NCBI GenBank assembly: GCA_955652845.1
Contig: CATPBY010000307.1
Coordinates: 1-10,425, forward strand
DNA from: an uncultured Terriglobales bacterium
Lineage (GTDB): Bacteria; Acidobacteriota; Terriglobia; Terriglobales; Acidobacteriaceae
Direction: 5' to 3'
DNA: 10,425 bases
Both the position numbers and the translations under genes were made by a program. This document shows, one piece after another, positions 6,327-10,425 of this stretch (position 1 is the first letter of the stretch; every line of letters starts with the position of its first letter). A model generated the notes under the pieces. That model searched no databases. It worked only from the letters and a program-made list of their open reading frames with translations, and was not told the origin of the DNA.

Positions 6327-8783
6327 TTAATGATCTGAAGGAATTTGCACCGCCCGCTGGCACTGGCTGGAGGCGGTCAGGACCTCGTCGAATTTAGGGT
6401 CACCCCTCAATTTTGCCAGCAGCGGATCGGAAAGCAGGTTGGAGTGGGCACAATAATTCAATTCGACGGCGGTTTTAAGCATGTGGAGCGCAGCTTCCTT
6501 CTTACCGCAGAAGGCGAAAATGGTTCCCACATAATAAGGGTTCTCAGGATCGGGATCGGAAGGCTGGCTGGTTTCGGCCTCATGTGTCATTCTCTCCAGT
6601 TCGGACGTGGGTCGAAGTCCAAGACATGCTTCCAACAGATCGCGATGGTAATGAGGAGTGGGAGACATACGCTTCACCGCCTCGCGGGCCTCCGCCACTT
6701 TGCCTTCCCGCAATAAAAGAGACGGCAGGGCGTAGGCAAACCACTCCGAGCCAGCGTCCAATCGGAGGAACTCCCTGGCGCGATCAGTCTTGCCCAGCTC
6801 CATGAACACCCATGCGCAAGAACGGAACATGTAGTTTCCTGGATCCAGCGACAGAGCGGTGTCGCATTCGCGGGAAGACTCCTCGAGCATTCCGGCATAG
6901 CGAAGAACATATCCCAGGGTGAAGTGCGCCTGAGCGTTCTCCGGGCGCCGCTTGACAAGAGCCAGTGCCTCTTCATACGCCCTGCTCACCTCACCCCGAT
7001 CCACCCGGTTGACGATGAGCTGCGAAGCCGCGGCTACTAAATTTGAATCGAGCTGCAATGAGCGCTCCAGGGCTTTATTGGAGCGCTGGAACATTTCGTC
7101 TCCCCCGTTCGAGTAGGTTGCGTCATAGTAGTACCGCAGGCCAAGCTCTGCCCATGCCGGGGCGTAGGTGGGATCGCTTTGCACGACGTGTTCGAGAACC
7201 GAGATCGCATCCTTGTTCGGACCGGCATCACGCGGGATGGCGAGGCTATGGAGATAGAGGTCATACGCTTCCTGGTTTTTCGGCCGGGTGCCGGTGTCGA
7301 TAAAGCTTCCTGACGCTCCTAGAATTGGTAACAATCCCTGGCGGACTTGGGTGCTCAGTTGACCCTGCAGAGCGATCAGGTCCTGGCTGGGGGCGGTGAT
7401 GTTGCTCTGCCAGAGCAGACGGTCGGTGTTTGCGTCCGTAGCTTCCAGCGTGACCAGCAGACTGTCCCCCTGCTTTATGAAATGTCCCGTCAGTACCACC
7501 GCCACACGAAGTTGGCGGCCTACCTGCTCCGGGTCAATATCCGGGCTCACATATTTTCTGGTGACTGAGGAAGGACGAACATCCAGGGCACGAGTGTAGG
7601 TAAGAACATTAGCGATCTCATCGGCCAATGAAGTCCGCAAAAAATCTACGCTCAGATCTCCATTCATGTTCTGCAGTGGAAGCACGGCAATGGTGTTCTT
7701 GGCCGCGCCATTGCTGCTCCCCGCCCGATGCTTGTAGAACCACACACCTCCGGCCGCCAAAACCGTAACCAGCAGGGCGGAAACTCCTATAAGAAGATAA
7801 GTCTGCCGTCTGCTGGAGCTCTGAAAGGCGTTCGTGACCATGCGATAGGGAAATTTTTCGCGTGGTCCGCTGCGGCTTAATCCTGATTCTGTTTCCCTCC
7901 GCAAATGCTGAAGATCAGCTCTTAATGCCTCGGCCGTCTGGTAACGGTTGCCGCGATCTTTTTCCATCGCTCTCCCGATGATCCCTTCCAGTTCCACGGG
8001 AATCGCCGGATTGAGCGTGCGCGGCGCGGCGGGCTTCTGATGCAGAACCGCATCCAGGGTAGTGACGACATTTCCTCCGTGAAATGGTTTTTTCCCGGTT
8101 GCCATTTCATAGAGGACCACGCCAAACGAAAAAAGGTCGCTGCGAGGATCCAGTTCCTCGCTGCGGGCCTGTTCCGGAGACATATAAACCGCGGTTCCGG
8201 GAATTACACCCACCGCGGTGAGGGAATCCTCAACCGGCGTTTCTTCGCTGGTTGCCAGTCTCTCATCGCGCAGCAGTTTCGCCAGACCGAAATCGAGTAC
8301 CTTAGTCTGTCCGTTCTTGGTGATGAAAATATTGGCGGGCTTTATATCACGATGAAGGATTCCCTTGGCGTGGGAGGCGGCCAAAGCCTCCGCGACCTGG
8401 ATGGCAATGTCGAGCAACTGATCGATTTCGATTGGCTTGCCATGAATGCGTTGCTTGAGACTCTCTCCCTCCAGCTTCTCCATGACGATGAAGGGATGTC
8501 CATTGTGGTCTTCAACTTCGTGGATGGTGCAGATGGAGGGATGATTCAACTGCGACGCAGCACGGGCTTCCCGCTCGAAGCGCTCCATCGCCTTCTGATC
8601 GCCGGTCAAGTTCTCGGGAAGAAACTTCATCGCCACCCGGCGGCCGAGGCGGATGTCTTCCGCCTCGTAAACCACACCCATTCCGCCGCCACCCAGCTTA
8701 CTGAGGATGCGATAGTGGGATATCGTCTGGCCGATCATGCCCTGGCCGCTGGTGGCGGGACCGTTCGTGGTCTGTCCGGTCAT
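6327..8783 (-). CDS. Membrane receptor Ser/Thr protein kinase with TolB-like region and TPR repeats
   Basis: An 818-residue Hanks-type (PknB-like) kinase. The cytoplasmic catalytic domain, about residues 24-295, has the glycine loop KLGGGGMGVVYE (29-40), Lys53 in AMKFL, the helix C Glu in REA (Glu72), the catalytic HRDIKPAN (144-151), DFG (164-166), and SPE (202-204) as the APE equivalent. All residues needed for activity are present. The activation loop is rich in Thr and Ser (178-196), which fits autophosphorylation. One membrane helix lies at about 328-350 (YLLIGVSALLVTVLAAGGVWFY). The outer part starts with IAVLPLQNM (365-373), typical of the TolB/FlgO-like region seen in such kinases, and continues into TPR-like helical pairs to the C-terminus, for example DPTYAPAWAELGLRYYYDA. 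The outer part probably senses a ligand or a protein partner. ATG 8783 is chosen; ATG 8738 (MIGQTISHYRIL) is possible. A sigma-70-like promoter sits just upstream. Confidence 0.93.
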   Translation of the reverse strand: MTGQTTNGPATSGQGMIGQTISHYRILSKLGGGGMGVVYEAEDIRLGRRVAMKFLPENLTGDQKAMERFEREARAASQLNHPSICTIHEVEDHNGHPFIVMEKLEGESLKQRIHGKPIEIDQLLDIAIQVAEALAASHAKGILHRDIKPANIFITKNGQTKVLDFGLAKLLRDERLATSEETPVEDSLTAVGVIPGTAVYMSPEQARSEELDPRSDLFSFGVVLYEMATGKKPFHGGNVVTTLDAVLHQKPAAPRTLNPAIPVELEGIIGRAMEKDRGNRYQTAEALRADLQHLRRETESGLSRSGPREKFPYRMVTNAFQSSSRRQTYLLIGVSALLVTVLAAGGVWFYKHRAGSSNGAAKNTIAVLPLQNMNGDLSVDFLRTSLADEIANVLTYTRALDVRPSSVTRKYVSPDIDPEQVGRQLRVAVVLTGHFIKQGDSLLVTLEATDANTDRLLWQSNITAPSQDLIALQGQLSTQVRQGLLPILGASGSFIDTGTRPKNQEAYDLYLHSLAIPRDAGPNKDAISVLEHVVQSDPTYAPAWAELGLRYYYDATYSNGGDEMFQRSNKALERSLQLDSNLVAAASQLIVNRVDRGEVSRAYEEALALVKRRPENAQAHFTLGYVLRYAGMLEESSRECDTALSLDPGNYMFRSCAWVFMELGKTDRAREFLRLDAGSEWFAYALPSLLLREGKVAEAREAVKRMSPTPHYHRDLLEACLGLRPTSELERMTHEAETSQPSDPDPENPYYVGTIFAFCGKKEAALHMLKTAVELNYCAHSNLLSDPLLAKLRGDPKFDEVLTASSQCQRAVQIPSDH

Positions 8784-8810
8784 GGAGAGGCTACTTCTCT
8801 TTAGGCGGTT

Positions 8811-8839
8811 ATGTTAGGCCGAGGCCGGAGTCTGGTCAA
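8811..8839 (-). promoter_or_regulatory. Probable sigma-70-type promoter for the kinase gene
   Basis: On the minus strand TTGACC (8839-8834) is followed by a 17-base spacer and TAACAT (8816-8811). This matches the -35 consensus at 5 of 6 and the -10 consensus at 4 of 6, with ideal spacing. Transcription would start near 8804, giving a leader of about 20 bases before the ATG at 8783. It lies in the 72-base gap after the ATP-grasp-like gene, so it would give the kinase and downstream genes expression independent of the peptidase pair. Confidence 0.5.
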
Positions 8840-8855
8840 CCTAAGATCGGGCTGC

Positions 8856-10043
8856 TTAATTTTGCAGATAAAAACCAGACGATGCCCCTACCCATTCCAG
8901 ATTGCGGTTGTGGTCCACTCCCATCATCAGGCCTCGGCCCATGCGGACGATGGTCATTACCGGCAGCAGTTCATCGAGCCAGATGTACATGATGCGAACT
9001 TCCGCTTTAGTAGGGCCGGGCGGCGTTTCAATCACCGGCTCGAAGTTCAGACGCTCCTGCAGGATGTATTCGCTGCGCTTGTCTTTGGGGATTTCTGCAA
9101 TGTCTTCCTTCCTGAGATTGATCATTACCCCCAGTCCGGCGAAGGAGAACAAGGGTTTGAGAATGTAATGATCCAGGTTATCGGGTACCTGCTTAACGCG
9201 ATCCAGAAACTGGCTCTCGGGTACGCATTCGTGCTTAAGGAAGGGAAGAGAAAACTTGCTCATGCGGAAATACCAGTTGGGATGCCCCGCCCACTCGACT
9301 TGAAGGTTGTCGGTGAATTTGAAAGCCAGCTTAAGCTTTTTCCGCACCAGTTCGTCTACGATGGCGCGATTGTAAATCCGGTGAATGGGAGTGCGCCGGC
9401 CGTTGCTTTCGTAAAACAGGAATTCGCCAACCTTCCTGATCTCCGTTATCGCCACTGTCTTGATCCCGAGCAATTTTTCGGTCAGAAGGAAGTCGGGAAG
9501 AGTTTTCTGGTGAAGCGGATCGATCTCCATCAGGATCACGTTCTGCGGATCGTGATCGCCCACCACGGCACGGTGCAGCAACTTCTTATATGCGTCCCAA
9601 TCCAGCCCCCCAAGCAGATATTCCAGGCCGGAGTCGAGACCATAAACTTCCATGTATACCTGCGAAAGCATCGCCTGATAAGCGTAGAGAGAAGGGAAGC
9701 CTTGTAACTCCACCAGCTTGGGCTGCAGTTTGCCGGCAGGGTCGCGCACCAGTCCAAAGTCCACCTGAATGAACATTGGATGAGGCGTCTCGTTAGGTAC
9801 ATTGAAATCCGGCGGGATGGCGTCGAACGAGGCTTTGCGGTATTCCAGTCCGTTGAGCTGCTGGATGAGTTCCCTGCCGTATTGCGTCATCTGGTCCAGC
9901 AGCGGCTTGGGGAAGAAACAAGGGGTTTCGCAGAGCCGGAACTTGATCGGGCTACCGCAACGCTCCTCCATCAGTTTGAGGAGCTTCTGGTATTTTTCCG
10001 GCGTGAAGTTCGCATTAAATTGTTGCCGAAGCGCAGGAATCAT
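8856..10043 (-). CDS. Putative circularly permuted ATP-grasp-like protein
   Basis: A 395-residue soluble protein without signal peptide or membrane helix. I do not recognise a named gene. The motif order resembles glutathionylspermidine synthetase and circularly permuted ATP-grasp proteins: a DFG...KLVELQGFPSLYAYQ block (Asp95, Glu112, Gln114), like their 'D...llEfN' block; then VILMEIDPLH and an LLGIKTV segment; HRIYNRAIVDEL at 221-232, like their 'IYRR..D' block; then YILKPLFSFAGLGVMI (293-308), which looks like the ATP-binding Lys and glycine-rich loop; ILQERLNFEP (327-336); and EVRIM (348-352) near the C-terminus. If right, it would use ATP to activate a carboxylate and join it to an amine or thiol. 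The usual E-x-N metal or substrate position reads E-x-Q here, so activity may differ. It lies 62 bases after the aminopeptidase gene and is probably co-transcribed. The ATG at 10043 has no strong Shine-Dalgarno. Confidence 0.65.
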   Translation of the reverse strand: MIPALRQQFNANFTPEKYQKLLKLMEERCGSPIKFRLCETPCFFPKPLLDQMTQYGRELIQQLNGLEYRKASFDAIPPDFNVPNETPHPMFIQVDFGLVRDPAGKLQPKLVELQGFPSLYAYQAMLSQVYMEVYGLDSGLEYLLGGLDWDAYKKLLHRAVVGDHDPQNVILMEIDPLHQKTLPDFLLTEKLLGIKTVAITEIRKVGEFLFYESNGRRTPIHRIYNRAIVDELVRKKLKLAFKFTDNLQVEWAGHPNWYFRMSKFSLPFLKHECVPESQFLDRVKQVPDNLDHYILKPLFSFAGLGVMINLRKEDIAEIPKDKRSEYILQERLNFEPVIETPPGPTKAEVRIMYIWLDELLPVMTIVRMGRGLMMGVDHNRNLEWVGASSGFYLQN

Positions 10044-10105
10044 GAGTTGGACCCGCGTCCGAACCTTAGGACCTCAAGGCAGCACCCTAAGCTGTTCCAT
10101 CCTGG

Positions 10106-10423
10106 TCAGGGTTCCAGCAAGAACTTTCCGTGCCGCATGATCTGGTTATCATCAGCCCAGATGTCGAAATTTCTGCCTACCACATCGATATGCGTGGCTG
10201 AATACCATTGCGCGCCAGTATGTTCGCCATAAGGATTGCCGAACGCAATGTGCACTCCGGGAAATTTTTCGTCCTGCAAAATCTGTCCGATAACGTCTTT
10301 CAACTCAATGTTGGTGCCGATGGCAAACTCGCCGACCCGGTCGCTGTTCTCGTCGGTATGGGTATACCGCCAGAAGTCGTCTTCGAGTTCGTGATTATTG
10401 GAGTGAGCTTCGGTGAGGCGATT
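10106..10423 (-). CDS. M29-type metallo-aminopeptidase (partial, C-terminal 105 residues)
   Basis: The N-terminal part lies beyond the window edge; the frame is open to the edge and ends with TGA at 10106-10108. The residues match the C-terminal part of family M29 aminopeptidases (AmpS / aminopeptidase T type), cytoplasmic metal-dependent exopeptidases that remove N-terminal residues. The visible landmarks in order are GEFAIGTN (a metal-ligand Glu in this family), ILQDEKFPGVHIAFGNPYG (ligand His in VHIAFG), SATHIDVV (the His-x-Asp ligand pair), and a closing IMRHGKFLLEP. A TTG at 10303 could be mistaken for a start, but the homology continues upstream of it, so it is internal. It is followed by the ATP-grasp-like gene, likely in the same transcript. 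Confidence 0.8.
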   Translation of the reverse strand, partial: NRLTEAHSNNHELEDDFWRYTHTDENSDRVGEFAIGTNIELKDVIGQILQDEKFPGVHIAFGNPYGEHTGAQWYSATHIDVVGRNFDIWADDNQIMRHGKFLLEP

Positions 10424-10425
10424 GC

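Noticed and set aside
8040..8804. Plus-strand open frame of 254 codons opposite the kinase domain
   Set aside because: It mirrors the conserved kinase catalytic region on the other strand and shows no domain or ribosome binding site of its own.
8784..8855. Intrinsic terminator after the ATP-grasp-like gene
   Set aside because: TTAGG...CCTAA could pair over 5 bp, but the loop is 20 bases or more and there is no U-run; the promoter explains this gap better.
8811..9707. Long plus-strand open frame of 298 codons opposite the ATP-grasp-like gene
   Set aside because: It is antisense to a protein with clear family-like motifs, has no recognisable domain, and long antisense frames are common in G+C-rich genes.
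10065..10091. Possible stem-loop CTTAGG...CCTAAG between the aminopeptidase and ATP-grasp genes
   Set aside because: Only 6 bp of stem with a 15-base loop and no U-run, so it is not supported as a terminator or riboswitch.
10106..10303. A 65-residue small protein starting at TTG 10303
   Set aside because: The M29 aminopeptidase motifs continue upstream of this codon (GEFAIGTN), so it is the internal part of a larger gene.

Overview
The window is a G+C-rich bacterial stretch in which every supportable gene lies on the minus strand, so transcription runs from high to low coordinates. The content suggests an Acidobacteriota (Terriglobia-like) genome: a Pkn-type membrane kinase with a TolB-like region and TPR repeats, a very large exported PIG-L deacetylase, an exported DinB protein, and an ATP-grasp-like protein beside an M29 aminopeptidase. 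This taxonomic call is an inference from gene style, not from a marker gene. I see no rRNA, tRNA, CRISPR array, complete insertion sequence or phage gene.

Layout in transcription order. (1) 10425-10106: C-terminal end of an M29-type metallo-aminopeptidase, cut by the window edge. (2) 10043-8856: a 395-residue protein that looks like a divergent circularly permuted ATP-grasp enzyme. (3) 8839-8811: a good sigma-70-like promoter in the 72-base gap before the next gene. (4) 8783-6327: an 818-residue receptor Ser/Thr kinase. (5) 6180-3325: a roughly 951-residue exported PIG-L/LmbE deacetylase with a C-terminal glutamine-amidotransferase-like fold. (6) 3332-3198: an imperfect inverted repeat of about 28 bp arms that covers the deacetylase stop codon and the start region of the next gene. 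(7) 3245-1731: an APC-superfamily amino acid permease. (8) 1728-457: an MFS exporter of the MFS_3 (EntS-like) type, 2 bases after the permease stop. (9) 420 to below 1: a DinB-fold protein with an export signal and a strong Shine-Dalgarno, truncated by the window edge. No stretch over 300 bases lacks a gene.

Genes 4 to 9 are co-directional. The permease-MFS and MFS-DinB junctions are tight, and the kinase-deacetylase gap is 146 bases with the favoured start. They could form one transcription unit led by the promoter at 8811-8839, but functional linkage is not obvious and may be only positional. The peptidase and ATP-grasp genes form a separate, more suggestive pair: one cleaves amino-terminal residues and the other resembles enzymes that form amide bonds. 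The least expected structure is the inverted-repeat element at 3198-3332, built on a degenerate heptamer (C/T)AACGA(C/T), which seems to have supplied part of the permease N-terminus.
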